Shown here: piece by piece, positions 8,538-17,568 of the stretch
Position numbering within the stretch: the first letter of the stretch is position 1
Layout: every line of letters starts with the position of its first letter
NCBI RefSeq assembly: GCF_029504575.1
Contig: NZ_JAQFII010000001.1
Span: forward strand, 1,078,501 to 1,142,500
Origin: Streptomyces sp. SPB162
GTDB taxonomy: Bacteria; Actinomycetota; Actinomycetes; Streptomycetales; Streptomycetaceae
Direction: 5' to 3'
DNA length: 64,000 bases
Translations under genes and position numbers: made by a program
The notes under the pieces: generated by a model
Told to the model about the DNA's origin: nothing
Database searches by the model: none
What the model saw: the letters and a program-made list of their open reading frames with translations, nothing else

Positions 8538-9366
8538 TGCGTACGAGCCGGTACGCCGCGCCGCCCAGCGCCAGCAACGTCCAGCACAGGAAGACCAGCA
8601 GTCCCGCGCCCGGCGAGAGGGACGTCGAGTCGTGAGTCAGGGCGAACATCGCCTCACCCGCGTTCGATGGCAGGTAGGGGCTGATGTCGTTCTGCCAGGA
8701 GCTCGGCAGCAGTGAGATCAGTCCGGGGATCAGCATCAGGGAAGCGACCAGGACCGAGATCCCGCCGGCCACCGACCGCAGCAGTGCGCCCAGTGCGGCG
8801 CCGATCACGCCGACCAGGCCGAGGTAGAGACCGGCGCCCAGCAGGCTCCGCAGGACACCTGCGTGCGAGAGGCTCATGGCCGCGGGCGTGCCCGAGACGA
8901 TGCCGCTCCCGATCAGGAAGGTGACGAACGCACCCAGCGTCCCCACCACCAGCGCGACCAGCCCGAACACGGCCGCCTTGGACCACAGCACCGGCAGCCG
9001 GCGGGGCACCGCCGCCAGCGTCGAGCGGATCATGCCGGTCGAGTACTCCCCCGCCGTGACCAGCACGCCGAGCACACCCAGGGCCAGCTGGGCAAAGTTC
9101 GTACCGAACAGGGACAGGCTGACGGTCGTCGAGTCCGCGAAGTCCGAGTCCAGGTTGCCGGAGTCGATTCCCGACTTGTAGCGGCTCGCGGCGATGAGAC
9201 CGAAGGCCACCAGGAACAGCAGGCCCAGGCCCAAGGTGATCCAGGTCGAGCGCAGGGACCACAACTTGGCCCACTCGGAGGCCAGCACGCGCCGTCCGGT
9301 CACCCGGTAGACAGGGCGGGCGGGGGCGGTGCGGGGTTCCTCGGCGGTTGCGGTGAGGGTGCTCAC
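8527..9366 (-). CDS. ABC-2 type transporter permease
   Basis: The 279-residue integral membrane protein has about six hydrophobic segments spaced as in ABC-2 permeases (VFG-LVALVVGTLGAFVTF, LVGVIGAALGALL) and an N-terminal cytoplasmic stretch ending VLASEWAKLWSLRSTWITL, a common element in actinobacterial ABC-2 permeases. Its start overlaps the ATPase stop by four bases, which implies coupled translation. It forms the channel half of an exporter with the neighbouring ATPase. The substrate is unknown; similar two-component-linked exporters remove antibiotics or peptides. Confidence 0.9.
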   Translation of the reverse strand: MSTLTATAEEPRTAPARPVYRVTGRRVLASEWAKLWSLRSTWITLGLGLLFLVAFGLIAASRYKSGIDSGNLDSDFADSTTVSLSLFGTNFAQLALGVLGVLVTAGEYSTGMIRSTLAAVPRRLPVLWSKAAVFGLVALVVGTLGAFVTFLIGSGIVSGTPAAMSLSHAGVLRSLLGAGLYLGLVGVIGAALGALLRSVAGGISVLVASLMLIPGLISLLPSSWQNDISPYLPSNAGEAMFALTHDSTSLSPGAGLLVFLCWTLLALGGAAYRLVRSDV

Positions 9367-10310
9367 GCGGGCCTCCCTGCGGCCTCGATGGTCTCGATCC
9401 CGGTCGTGGTGCCGTGATACTCCACGGCGTCCCTGGTCAGGTCCATGAACGCCTCCTCCAGCGACACGGTCCGTGCACTCAGCTCGAAGAGGGCGATCCC
9501 GTGTTCGGCGGCCTTCAGTCCGATCTCGCGGGCGGTCAGACCAGTCACCAGCAGCTCCTCGGAGCCGATCCGGCCGGTGACATCGACACCTGGCCCGGCC
9601 AGCACGTCCCGCAGCCGCGCCGGGTCCTGGGTCGTCACCTTCACCGTGTCGCCGCCCGCCTCGCGGATCAGGTCCGCCACGGTCGTGTCGGCCAGCAGCC
9701 GCCCGCGCCCGACGACAATCAGGTGGTCCGCGACCAGCGCCATCTCACTCATCAGGTGCGAGGACACGAACACCGTCCGCCCTTCTTCGGCGAGCCCCGT
9801 CAGCAGGTTGCGGATCCAGAGCACACCCTCCGGGTCCAGCCCGTTGACCGGCTCGTCCAGCATCACCGTCTGCGGATCGCCCAGCAGCGCCGCGGCGATG
9901 CCCAGCCGCTGACCCATTCCGAGGGAAAAGGCGCCGGCCCGCTTCTTCGCCACACTGTCCAGTCCGGCGAGGCCGATGACCTCGTCGACCCGGCTGCCCG
10001 GAATTCCGTGAGTCAGCGCGAGTGCCTTGAGGTGGTTGTACGCCGAGCGGCCCGGATGGATCGACTTCGCCTCCAGGAGAGCACCGACCTCCTGCAACGG
10101 CGCCTGGTGACGGGCGTAGTGGTGGCCGTTCACGGTGACGGAGCCGCTCGACGGGGCATCCAGGCCGACGATCATGCGCATCGTCGTGGACTTGCCCGCA
10201 CCGTTGGGCCCCAGGAACCCGGTCACCGTGCCCGGCTTCACGACGAAGTCCAGCCCGTCGACAGCCGTCTTCTCGCCGTACTTCTTGGTCAACTGCCGTG
10301 CGTCGATCAT
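9363..10310 (-). CDS. ABC transporter ATP-binding protein
   Basis: The protein is about 315 residues with Walker A (GPNGAGKST), a Q-loop region, a signature-type segment (FSLGMGQRLGIAAALLG, with SLGMG in place of LSGGQ), Walker B (TVMLDEPVNGLDPEG) and an H-loop (SSHLMSEM). The C-terminal extension resembles the regulatory domain of drug and lantibiotic exporter ATPases. I chose the ATG giving MIDARQLTKKYG; upstream in-frame residues are arginine-rich and lack family character. It is the first gene of the exporter and two-component operon. Confidence 0.92.
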   Translation of the reverse strand: MIDARQLTKKYGEKTAVDGLDFVVKPGTVTGFLGPNGAGKSTTMRMIVGLDAPSSGSVTVNGHHYARHQAPLQEVGALLEAKSIHPGRSAYNHLKALALTHGIPGSRVDEVIGLAGLDSVAKKRAGAFSLGMGQRLGIAAALLGDPQTVMLDEPVNGLDPEGVLWIRNLLTGLAEEGRTVFVSSHLMSEMALVADHLIVVGRGRLLADTTVADLIREAGGDTVKVTTQDPARLRDVLAGPGVDVTGRIGSEELLVTGLTAREIGLKAAEHGIALFELSARTVSLEEAFMDLTRDAVEYHGTTTGIETIEAAGRPA

Positions 10311-10422
10311 GTGCGTTCTTTCTCTCGGGCTCCGGCGCCCATCACTTCGACGCCGCACCGCAACGCTAGGTGCCGAATCACCCCGGTCCGGTGGTACTGA
10401 GAGGCTGACCTGCGCCGTACTC

Positions 10423-10440
10423 GTGGTACCGCGGTACTAC
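10423..10440. promoter_or_regulatory. Palindromic GGTACC-type box upstream of the ABC and two-component operon
   Basis: GTGGTACC-GC-GGTACTAC is an 18-bp near-perfect palindrome; another GTGGTACT half site lies at 10391-10398. They fall in the 214-base gap before the ATPase gene. LuxR-type response regulators often bind such dyads, so autoregulation by the operon's own regulator is plausible. This is inferred from position and symmetry. Confidence 0.4.
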
Positions 10441-10524
10441 GCACCCACGCGGCAGCGTCAACCCATGGGTGCCGCACGCCGTACCTTCGAGGCGGTTACC
10501 ACGCCGCCTCGAAGGCCGGGTGGT

Positions 10525-12021
10525 TCATTCCTGGTGTCCGGTCACCTCGAAGGCCGGCGCCCAGCGCGGGATCTCGCTCCTTCCGGAGACCAGGCGGATG
10601 TTCTTGCTGTAGCCGTACTCGCGCAGGGTTTCCGCCGCGGTCTCCCGGCCGAAGCCGCTCGCACCGACACCGCCGAACGGCGCGCCCGTGAAGTTCCGGT
10701 TGTAGTTGTTCACGAAGACGAACCCGGTGTGCAGGGCGCGGCTGACCCGCAGCGCGCGCTCTGAATTCGGCGTGAACACTGCCGCGACCAGGCCGAAGTC
10801 GGTGCCGTTGGCGATCTTGACGGCCTCGTCCTCGTCGCGGAACGGGATCATCGAGATGACCGGGCCGAAGATCTCCTCCTTCGCGATGCGCATGTCCGGG
10901 CTGACGCCGGTGAAGAGCGTCGGTGCGACGTAGAAGCCTCCTGCCAGCTCCGGGTCGTCGGGGAGCGGCGCCTGTGCGGCGATCGTGGCCCCCTCCTGGA
11001 CGCCGATGTCGATGTAGTCGAGCACCCGCTTGCGCTGGGCGGCGGACACCATCGGTCCGATGTGCGTGCCGGGGTCGGCGCCGTTGCCGACGCGCAGCCG
11101 CTTCACCGCGTTGCCGTAGCGGCGCGCGACCTCGTCGTAGATGTCGGCGTGTACCAGGACGCGGGACGCCGAAGTGCAGGCCTCCCCCTGGTTGAAGAGA
11201 CCTCCCTCGATCGCCCACGGGAGCGCGAGGTCGAGGTCCGCGTCCTCGAAGATGATGAACGGGTCCTTGCCGCCGAGCTCCATCAGGGTCGGGGTCAGGT
11301 TGTCGGCCGCCGTCTTGATGACGGAGACGCCGGTGGTGGGCGACCCGGTGAACGAGACCTTGCCGACGAGCGGGTGCCCCGCGAGCTGCGACCCGATCGG
11401 GCCGGTGCCGGGAATGATGTGCACCACGTCGTCGGGCAGGACGGACTGGATGATCTCCACCATGCGCAGGGCCGACAGCGGGGCCTGCTCCGGCGGCTTG
11501 ATCACCACTGCGTTGCCGACGGCCAGCGCCGGGGCCAGCTTGCTCGCGGTGTGGATCGGCGGCCAGTTGAACGGCACTATCGCGCCGATGACGCCGTAGG
11601 GTTCGAGCACCGTGATGTCCAGCAGACTTCCGCCGTCGTTGACCTGGCCAGGCATGGAGTCGCACAGGCTCGCGAAGTACTCGAAGATCCCGATCGCCGC
11701 ATTCACGTCCCAGTTGCGCGCCTGGGAAAGGGGTTTGCCGTTGTCACTGCACTCCAGGACCGCGATCTCGTCGGCGTGCTCGCGCACCGCCTGGGCAACC
11801 TTCCGCAGCCAGCTGCCGCGTTCGCGGGCGGTGCGGGCCTTCCAGGAGAAGTGCGCGTCGTAGGCCGTCTGAACAGCCTGGTCGACTTCCTTGTCGCCTG
11901 CGCCCTGCACGACGGCGAGCGGCGCGCCGGTCGCAGGGTTGTCGACGGTGAACTGATCGGCGGCGTCCTCGGACGACCACCGGGTGCGGATCGCGCCTTC
12001 GGGTTGTGACGACCTTGCCAT
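10525..12021 (-). CDS. NAD(P)-dependent aldehyde dehydrogenase
   Basis: The 498-residue protein carries the full aldehyde dehydrogenase signature: oxyanion-hole Asn in PFNWP (152), general base Glu in MELGGKDP (248) and nucleophile Cys282 in FNQGEACTSAS, with a FTGSPTTG nucleotide loop. It oxidises an aldehyde to an acid using NAD(P)+. The ATG giving MARSSQPEG has GGAG upstream. It is downstream of a second aldehyde dehydrogenase, separated only by the remains of an alcohol dehydrogenase, so the three formed one operon. A MarR-type operator lies ahead of the operon. Confidence 0.92.
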   Translation of the reverse strand: MARSSQPEGAIRTRWSSEDAADQFTVDNPATGAPLAVVQGAGDKEVDQAVQTAYDAHFSWKARTARERGSWLRKVAQAVREHADEIAVLECSDNGKPLSQARNWDVNAAIGIFEYFASLCDSMPGQVNDGGSLLDITVLEPYGVIGAIVPFNWPPIHTASKLAPALAVGNAVVIKPPEQAPLSALRMVEIIQSVLPDDVVHIIPGTGPIGSQLAGHPLVGKVSFTGSPTTGVSVIKTAADNLTPTLMELGGKDPFIIFEDADLDLALPWAIEGGLFNQGEACTSASRVLVHADIYDEVARRYGNAVKRLRVGNGADPGTHIGPMVSAAQRKRVLDYIDIGVQEGATIAAQAPLPDDPELAGGFYVAPTLFTGVSPDMRIAKEEIFGPVISMIPFRDEDEAVKIANGTDFGLVAAVFTPNSERALRVSRALHTGFVFVNNYNRNFTGAPFGGVGASGFGRETAAETLREYGYSKNIRLVSGRSEIPRWAPAFEVTGHQE

Positions 12022-12089
12022 GGTTCTGCTCCGTTCAAGGATTTGCTGCGGGATGACGACTCGCTCGCCGGATGCGGCAGCCGTCGCTT

Positions 12090-12440
12090 GGTGATGGCCC
12101 CACAGGGCCTGAGAACGATCTGGCCGTTCATGTCTCGGCGTTCCAGCGCTCGGAAGCCCTCTCGGAATCCACCGCGCCGGTGGACACCTTCGCCGGGGAT
12201 CTCCAGCTCCCCGGCGGGGATCAACCCGTCGTCGCCCCCACCGCGCGAACTGGCTACTCCCGCTTCCCGGTTGAGGGCGGACAACAGCGTCGGCGAACTC
12301 CCGCAGCACGTCGACGCTCGACGCCGCCGCGCGAATGCCCTCGCCGACGCCCTCTCAGCAGGCCAACCGGTTCGCGCGAGAACCCACTCCGCCCGCGGAG
12401 CCCGGAGACGACGACTGTCTCGCCGCCTCCAGGTCAGCTG
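12090..12440 (-). pseudogene. Remnant of a zinc alcohol dehydrogenase C-terminal third
   Basis: In shifting minus-strand frames this reads GGETVVVSGLRGRSG, matching the strand after the nucleotide fold in MDR dehydrogenases, and then LIPAGELEIP and ALERRDMNGQIVLRP, matching the family's C-terminus. Stops and frameshifts separate the pieces. It fills the gap between the two aldehyde dehydrogenase genes, so the ancestral operon probably had the order ALDH, ADH, ALDH for alcohol-to-acid oxidation. Confidence 0.55.
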
Positions 12441-12450
12441 ATCAGTCGGT

Positions 12451-13977
12451 CTACTGGCCGTCTTCGGCCAGGATCCTGTTGCGTACGCCGGCGAGGGCTC
12501 CCGCCATCGCGCCCGCGGGCCTGCCGAAGGTCGTCGCCGAGAACTGGGCGGGGCCGGTCTTGGCCGTGAAGGAGTGCGGGTAGGCAAACTCCCGGAGTCC
12601 TTCCTCGCCCTGCTTGCGCCCATAGCCGCTGTCGCCGCGACCGCCGAAGGGCACGGCGGGGTTGATGGAGAACACCAGGGCGTCGTTGATGCTGGTCATT
12701 CCGACGCGGAGTTGACGGGCGATGGCTTCGCCGCGGTCGCGGCTGAAGACGGCGCTGCCCAGTCCGTAGCGGCCGGAGTTGATGTGCGCGATGGCTTCCT
12801 CGGTGTCGGTGACCTTGACGACTGCGAGCGTGGGCCCGAACGTCTCCTCCGTCACCGCCAGGGCGTCGGGGCTCACGCCGATGAGGATGGTGGGAGTGAC
12901 ATAGCGTTCCCCCACCGCCTCGATGCCACCGACAGTGGCTGTCGCGCCGCGATCGAGAGCGTCCTTGATGTGCTCCCGGATGATCGGGATCTGGGTCGGC
13001 AGGGGAACCGGCCCGATCTCCGCGTCCTCGTCGCTGCCGACGCGTACCTGCTTGGCGAGTTCGCTGATCTTCTCGACGAACTCGTCGTGAACCGACTCGG
13101 CGACGTAGGCCACTTCGAGGCTGATGCAGCCGTGGCCGGTGTTCTGGATGGCGCCCCAGACCACGTGCCTGGCGGCTTCGTCCAGGTCGGCGTCCTCAGC
13201 CACGATGACGCCGTCCTTGCCCCCGAGTTCCAGCAGAACGGGGGTCAGGGTCTGCGCGCACTGGGCGGCCACCGTCTTGCCAGTGGTGACGCTGCCGGTG
13301 AACGCGAGCTTGTTCAGACCGGCCTCGATGAGCGCTCCGCCGGTGGCCCCGAACCCGTTGAGGCACTGAAGGACGTTCGGGAAGTCGGGGACCGCACGCT
13401 GCCAGGTCCGGACGATCCACTCCCCGACGCCGGGCGTGATCTGGCTGGGCTTGAGGATGGCGGCGTTTCCGGCCGCGATCGCCTCGATCAGGATGGCCCC
13501 CGGCGTCAGGAGAGGGAAGTTCCACGGGCCGATGACACCGACGACGCCGTAGGGCTGGTATTCGACCCACGCTCGCTGGTTGGGCACGGTGGGGCTGGCG
13601 GGGAGCTCCCGGCGTCCCAGCACGCGCTCGGCGTTATCGATGGCGTACTGCACATGCTCCAGAATCCCGAGCACCTCGACACGGGCGTCGTCCAGAGGCT
13701 TGCCGTTCTCGGTGTGGATGAGGGCGGCGCCCTCCTCGCCGCCTACGGCTATCTCCCGCCGCCACGCGCGCAACCGCTCCGCGCGGCCCTCGAATCCGAG
13801 GTCCCACCAGGGCCCGGCGGACGAGCGTGCGGCAGCGACAGCCGCGACCGCCTCTTCCTTGCCGGCCACGGGGTACCGGGCGAACTCTGCCCCGGTGGCC
13901 TGATCGACGGTGACCACCTGGTCCTCGTTCTGGCCGATGACTCCGTCGCGCGTGATCGTCGGAGTGTTGTTGGTCAT
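12451..13977 (-). CDS. NAD(P)-dependent aldehyde dehydrogenase (second copy, distinct subfamily)
   Basis: This 508-residue enzyme has the aldehyde dehydrogenase catalytic set: Asn in PWNFP, Glu250 in LLELGGKDG and Cys284 in NTGHGCISLE. It is only distantly similar to the neighbour at 10.5-12.0 kb, so this is not a recent duplication. The ATG giving MTNNTPTIT is preceded by AAGGAAG. As the first gene of the operon it carries the MarR-type operator about 190 bases upstream. The substrate is unknown; nearby SDR and ADH genes suggest detoxification or use of alcohols and aldehydes. Confidence 0.9.
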   Translation of the reverse strand: MTNNTPTITRDGVIGQNEDQVVTVDQATGAEFARYPVAGKEEAVAAVAAARSSAGPWWDLGFEGRAERLRAWRREIAVGGEEGAALIHTENGKPLDDARVEVLGILEHVQYAIDNAERVLGRRELPASPTVPNQRAWVEYQPYGVVGVIGPWNFPLLTPGAILIEAIAAGNAAILKPSQITPGVGEWIVRTWQRAVPDFPNVLQCLNGFGATGGALIEAGLNKLAFTGSVTTGKTVAAQCAQTLTPVLLELGGKDGVIVAEDADLDEAARHVVWGAIQNTGHGCISLEVAYVAESVHDEFVEKISELAKQVRVGSDEDAEIGPVPLPTQIPIIREHIKDALDRGATATVGGIEAVGERYVTPTILIGVSPDALAVTEETFGPTLAVVKVTDTEEAIAHINSGRYGLGSAVFSRDRGEAIARQLRVGMTSINDALVFSINPAVPFGGRGDSGYGRKQGEEGLREFAYPHSFTAKTGPAQFSATTFGRPAGAMAGALAGVRNRILAEDGQ

Positions 13978-14168
13978 GAATTTCCCACTTCCTTGGGACC
14001 GCCGGCACCCGAGCAGCACCCTGCGGGTGGTGGCAGATGGGGGGCGCGGTCTTCGGCGCGATGAAGGGCCGCCGCGTGACAGCGGGGGCGGGGGCGCGCC
14101 GACATGAATGACTTCAGCGAAGGCTCACGAGCCTGACAAGCACTAGAGTATCAAGCAACCTATTGATG

Positions 14169-14180
14169 TCAAGCGTTTGA
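14169..14180. promoter_or_regulatory. MarR-type operator TCAA-GCGT-TTGA ahead of the ALDH operon
   Basis: TCAAGCGTTTGA is one of four close TCAA-N4-TTGA dyads in the window. A looser pair of half sites (TCAA at 14151, TTGA at 14163) sits just before it. It lies upstream of the minus-strand aldehyde dehydrogenase operon and identical bases recur at 30343. The likely binders are the tandem MarR proteins encoded at 15.3-16.3 kb. Confidence 0.6.
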
Positions 14181-14417
14181 TAGGCAGCAAGGCCATTGCG
14201 ACTCGGCGAGTCCCCAGGAACGCCACAACCCAAACCGCCGCGGTGAACACGCACCGCGGTTTCTCATGCCGGGCACCACCCGGTCCGGGGATTGCCGGTT
14301 CAGACCAACAATCCGGAGCACCTCGCCCAGTTCACCGCCAACCGGATCGAGCGGGAAAGGCACCGACCGGCGGGCAGACGGCCGGCGACACTCACCTACC
14401 CGCCGACTGCCACTGCC

Positions 14418-15209
14418 CTAGCCCCGCGGCTCCGTGTAACGAGCCGCGGGTGTCGGCTGGTTACCGCCCCTGACGAAAGCGGCCTCTGCGGCGAGCAAAG
14501 CGTCCAGGGCCGACTCCTGACCCTCCAGGCCAGGGGCACAGACGGTCTCTCCGAGGCGCAGCCCGGCCAGGCTGGCCGCTGCGACGTCCTCGGGAGACAT
14601 CGCCCAAGGGATGCTGCGGCCGGCGCCGCTGTTCCACTCTGTTGCCACAACGCCGGGGCACACCACCTGGACGCGAACCGGGGTGTCGGCGAGCTCACCG
14701 GCGAGGGTGCGCGTGAAGCCCAGGATGGCGGCCTTCGCGGCGACGTACAGGGTGCGCCGGGGTGCTCGCGAGTCAGCGAGGCCCGCACTGAAGGCGAGGA
14801 GCGAGGCGACGGTGACGATCGCGCCTTCGCCCGCCGCGAGCATTCCGGGGAGTGCGGCGTGGACCAGCCGGACGGGGGCGACGGCGTTGAGGGTGAGCAG
14901 GCCGTCGATGTCGGCAGGGTCGACGTCGACGAGCGGGGCATAGCCGCCGGCGCCGGCATTGCTGATCAGCATGCGCACGTCCCCGGCGGCCAGCCGGTCG
15001 GTGACAGCGGCGATGCCGTCGTGGGCCATTAGGTCGGCGGGCAGCACCTCGACGGCTGCTCCGTGGGCGCGGAATTCCTGGGCGAGATCGGCGAGCCGGT
15101 CGGCGCGTCGCGCGACCAGGACGAGGTCGTGATCGTCCGCCAGGAGACGGGCATAGGCGGCGCCGATTCCGGAGGAGGCACCAGTGATCAAAGCGAGGGG
15201 GCGAGTCAT
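14418..15209 (-). CDS. Short-chain dehydrogenase/reductase (SDR)
   Basis: The 263-residue classical SDR has the NAD(P) loop TGASSGIG (residues 9-16), an NAG motif (ISNAGAGG) and a YVAAKAA active-site segment in which Tyr and Lys are at the expected spacing; the paired Ser lies in the SLLAFS strand. It interconverts an alcohol and a carbonyl. The start MTRPLALITG was chosen by likeness to two decayed copies elsewhere in the window (MSRTLALITG and MPRTLALTTG); an ATG five codons upstream is possible and neither has a strong Shine-Dalgarno. It is divergent from a MarR gene with an operator between them. Confidence 0.9.
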   Translation of the reverse strand: MTRPLALITGASSGIGAAYARLLADDHDLVLVARRADRLADLAQEFRAHGAAVEVLPADLMAHDGIAAVTDRLAAGDVRMLISNAGAGGYAPLVDVDPADIDGLLTLNAVAPVRLVHAALPGMLAAGEGAIVTVASLLAFSAGLADSRAPRRTLYVAAKAAILGFTRTLAGELADTPVRVQVVCPGVVATEWNSGAGRSIPWAMSPEDVAAASLAGLRLGETVCAPGLEGQESALDALLAAEAAFVRGGNQPTPAARYTEPRG

Positions 15210-15241
15210 GGAACCAAGGTTCATCAACCCATAGGCACATG

Positions 15242-15253
15242 TCAAACATTTGA
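15242..15253. promoter_or_regulatory. MarR-type operator in the SDR/marR intergenic region
   Basis: TCAAACATTTGA lies between the divergent SDR and MarR genes and overlaps the presumed -35 region of both. A TATCCT -10-like hexamer follows and ends exactly six bases before the GTG of the MarR gene. Binding here would repress both genes, the usual MarR arrangement. Confidence 0.6.
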
Positions 15254-15281
15254 TGTCCATGAAGTGTCGTATCCTTCTCGC

Positions 15282-15758
15282 GTGATACGTAATGACGAGG
15301 AGCCGGTCGGGCTCGGCGCACTTGACCGGGTGACCTGGGCGCTGCGCCGCGCGGAGCTGGCGGTGCAGAGCCTCAAGGAGCAGCGGCTGCGCCCGCTGGG
15401 CATGGTGGCGGCGCACTACACGCTCCTGATCTCCGTGCACGACGAGCCGGGACTGACCGGTGCCGAACTTGCCCGCCGCCTCAACGTGACCCCACAGGCC
15501 ATCGCCTCATTGGTGGCACGCCTGGAGGGCCGCGGGCAGCTGGAGAGACGTGAGCATGCGCGCCACCGGCACATCCAGGAGCTGCACCTCACCGACGCCG
15601 GTCGGGAGGCGTTGCGCGCGGCCGACGCAGTGATCGCCGACATCGAGCGGCAGGTCACCGATGGTCTCGGCTCGGAGACAGCACAACTGCGAGCGCTGCT
15701 CGACCAGGTGACAGAGGCGGTTCGCGAGGTCTCGGCTCGCGGACCCGTCGATGAGTGA
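15282..15758 (+). CDS. MarR-family transcriptional regulator (copy 1)
   Basis: The 158-residue winged-helix protein carries LTGAELARRLNVTPQAIASLVARLEGRGQLERR, the MarR recognition helix and start of the wing, and C-terminal dimer helices. The GTG start has no Shine-Dalgarno; a TATCCT hexamer ends six bases before it, as expected for a leaderless mRNA. The next gene is a clear paralogue, with about 70% identity judged by eye. It probably senses a small phenolic or aldehyde ligand and controls the SDR, itself and the ALDH operon through TCAA-N4-TTGA sites. Confidence 0.9.
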   Translation: MIRNDEEPVGLGALDRVTWALRRAELAVQSLKEQRLRPLGMVAAHYTLLISVHDEPGLTGAELARRLNVTPQAIASLVARLEGRGQLERREHARHRHIQELHLTDAGREALRAADAVIADIERQVTDGLGSETAQLRALLDQVTEAVREVSARGPVDE

Positions 15759-15766
15759 TTCACGCA

Positions 15767-15789
15767 CTTGATGGCAATCAAGTACTTGA
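15767..15789. promoter_or_regulatory. Compound MarR-type operator before the second marR gene
   Basis: Two overlapping dyads are present: CTTGAT-GGCA-ATCAAG (15767-15782) and the perfect palindrome TCAAGTACTTGA (15778-15789). The latter overlaps TTGACA, a consensus -35. A TATTCT hexamer ends six bases before the downstream GTG. This should give tight autorepression of the second MarR gene. Confidence 0.65.
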
Positions 15790-15817
15790 CAACCACCAGG
15801 TGCCGTATTCTCGCCGG

Positions 15818-16273
15818 GTGACAAAGGATGATGAACGGTCGATCCCTGCCGAGCACCTGACCCGGGTGACCTGGGCCCTGCGGCGGGCGGAGTGGGCCGT
15901 GCAGGCCCGCAAAGAACAACGGCTTCGACCGCTGGGCATCGCGGCCGCGCAGTACACCCTGCTGATCTCCGTCCACACCGATCCCGGCCTGACCGGCGCG
16001 GAACTGGCTCGCCGTTTGAACGTCACTCCGCAGGCGGTGGCCTCCCAGGTGGCCCGCCTGGAGGAGCGGGGTCAACTGGAACGCCGATCGCACCCGCGCC
16101 ACCGGCACGTGCAGGAGTTGCACCTCACCGACGCCGGCCGCGACTCCCTGCGGGATGCCGAGGCCGTGATGATGGACATCGAACAGCAGATCGCCGAGAA
16201 GCTCGGTGCGAAGAAGACCGCACAGCTGAGGGCGCTGCTGGACGAGGTGGCCGACGTGGTCCGGGAGGCGTGA
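15818..16273 (+). CDS. MarR-family transcriptional regulator (copy 2)
   Basis: This 151-residue protein is paralogous to the preceding MarR protein over its whole length, including LTGAELARRLNVTPQAVASQVARLEERGQLERR and the HxRHxQELHLTDAGR wing. The GTG start lies six bases after a TATTCT -10-like hexamer with no Shine-Dalgarno, again suggesting a leaderless transcript. Having its own operator-promoter 29-60 bases upstream means it is not simply co-transcribed with copy 1. Heterodimers between the two copies are possible. Confidence 0.9.
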   Translation: MTKDDERSIPAEHLTRVTWALRRAEWAVQARKEQRLRPLGIAAAQYTLLISVHTDPGLTGAELARRLNVTPQAVASQVARLEERGQLERRSHPRHRHVQELHLTDAGRDSLRDAEAVMMDIEQQIAEKLGAKKTAQLRALLDEVADVVREA

Positions 16274-16375
16274 GACGGTACCGCCGACGACCGTGGTAGC
16301 CGCGTGCCTCGTCGCCGGGCGGGCTGGCGCACCGCTACGCAGCGGGAACTTCGGCCGAAGCGCTTGTGCGGGGGG

Positions 16376-17539
16376 TTACGTCGCCGTCACCAAGCCGGGC
16401 TGAGGCTGCGGGGGAACGTGTATGGGACCGGTGCCGCGTGAAAGCGGCCGTCCCGTGCCGCGGTTGGTGTGCGCGATGATCTCCGACGTGATGGAGATCG
16501 CTGTCTCCTCGGGCGTCAGGGCTCCGATGTCCAGGCCGATCGGTGAGTGCAGACGCGCCAGTTGGTCCTGGGAGACGCCGACTTCCCGGAGCAGGTCGAC
16601 GCGACGCTCGTGGGTGCGTCGCGAGCCCATGGCGCCGACATATCCGACGGGGAGGGTCAGTGCCAGAGACAGCAGGGGGATGTCGAACTTGGCGTCGTGG
16701 GTGAGGACGCAGACGGCGGTACGGGCGTCGGTCTCGGTGGCCGCGAGGTAGCGGTGGGGCCACTCGGTGACCACCTCGTCGGCGTGCGGGAAGCGGGCCG
16801 GGGTGGCGAAGACCGGGCGGGCGTCGCAGACGGTCACCCGGTAGCCGAGGAAGCTCCCCGCCCGGCCGAGAGCGGCGGCGAAGTCGACGGCGCCGAAGAT
16901 CAGCATGCGGGGGCGGGACGCGTGCACGTGGACGAGGACAGTGAGCTTGCGCGGGCAAGTGCCGTCGTCCGCGTCCTCTGCTTCTCCCTCACCGCCGCCG
17001 ACCTCGATCGAGGCGGTCCGGCCCGCCCGCAGCAGCGCACGCGCACGCGCCACGACCGCCCGGTCCTCACTCTCGACCCCGAGTGTGCCGTCGTGGGTGC
17101 CCTCGGCGGGGATGTGGAGCATACGGCCGACAAGTTCACCGGGACCGTCGACGACGTGGGCGACGGCCGACGGACGCCCCGCGATCACGGCATCGAGGGC
17201 GGCGGCGAGATGGGGTTGGGCGCCGGGCTCCACGCGCTGTACCAGGACACCGATCTCTCCGCCGCAGGTCAGCCCCGCGGCGAGGGCATCCGAGTCGGAG
17301 TACCCGAAGGCAACGCGTGCGGGGGCGGCGCGGTCTGCCAGCACTTGGCGGGCCAGTTCGTACACCGCTGCTTCGACGCAGCCGCCGGAGACGCCACCGA
17401 CCGCGTTGCCGTCGGCGTCCACGGCCAGTGCGGTGCCGACCGGCAGGGGTGCACTGCCTCTGACGTCGATGACGGTGGCGAGGGCGAACGGCCGACCCTC
17501 GCGGCACCAGTCGTGGAGTGTGTCCGTGATGTTCAGCAT
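16376..17539 (-). CDS. XdhC/CoxI-family molybdenum cofactor maturation protein (PaoD-like)
   Basis: The 387-residue protein has the N-terminal XdhC/CoxI domain (GSAPLPVGTALAVDADGNAVGGVSGGCVE, with the conserved Cys) and a C-terminal Rossmann-like XdhC_C domain (GYVGAMGSRRTHERR, IGLDIGALTPEETAISI). These proteins bind molybdopterin cytosine dinucleotide, help sulfurate it and insert it into xanthine dehydrogenase-type enzymes. It is the last gene of the paoABC-type operon, the same position as paoD/yagQ in Escherichia coli. A strong hairpin lies in the gap before it. The ATG start gives MLNITDTLHDW. Confidence 0.88.
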   Translation of the reverse strand: MLNITDTLHDWCREGRPFALATVIDVRGSAPLPVGTALAVDADGNAVGGVSGGCVEAAVYELARQVLADRAAPARVAFGYSDSDALAAGLTCGGEIGVLVQRVEPGAQPHLAAALDAVIAGRPSAVAHVVDGPGELVGRMLHIPAEGTHDGTLGVESEDRAVVARARALLRAGRTASIEVGGGEGEAEDADDGTCPRKLTVLVHVHASRPRMLIFGAVDFAAALGRAGSFLGYRVTVCDARPVFATPARFPHADEVVTEWPHRYLAATETDARTAVCVLTHDAKFDIPLLSLALTLPVGYVGAMGSRRTHERRVDLLREVGVSQDQLARLHSPIGLDIGALTPEETAISITSEIIAHTNRGTGRPLSRGTGPIHVPPQPQPGLVTAT

Positions 17540-17568
17540 GGGGGGCTTTCCGTGAGGTGTGGGTCAAC

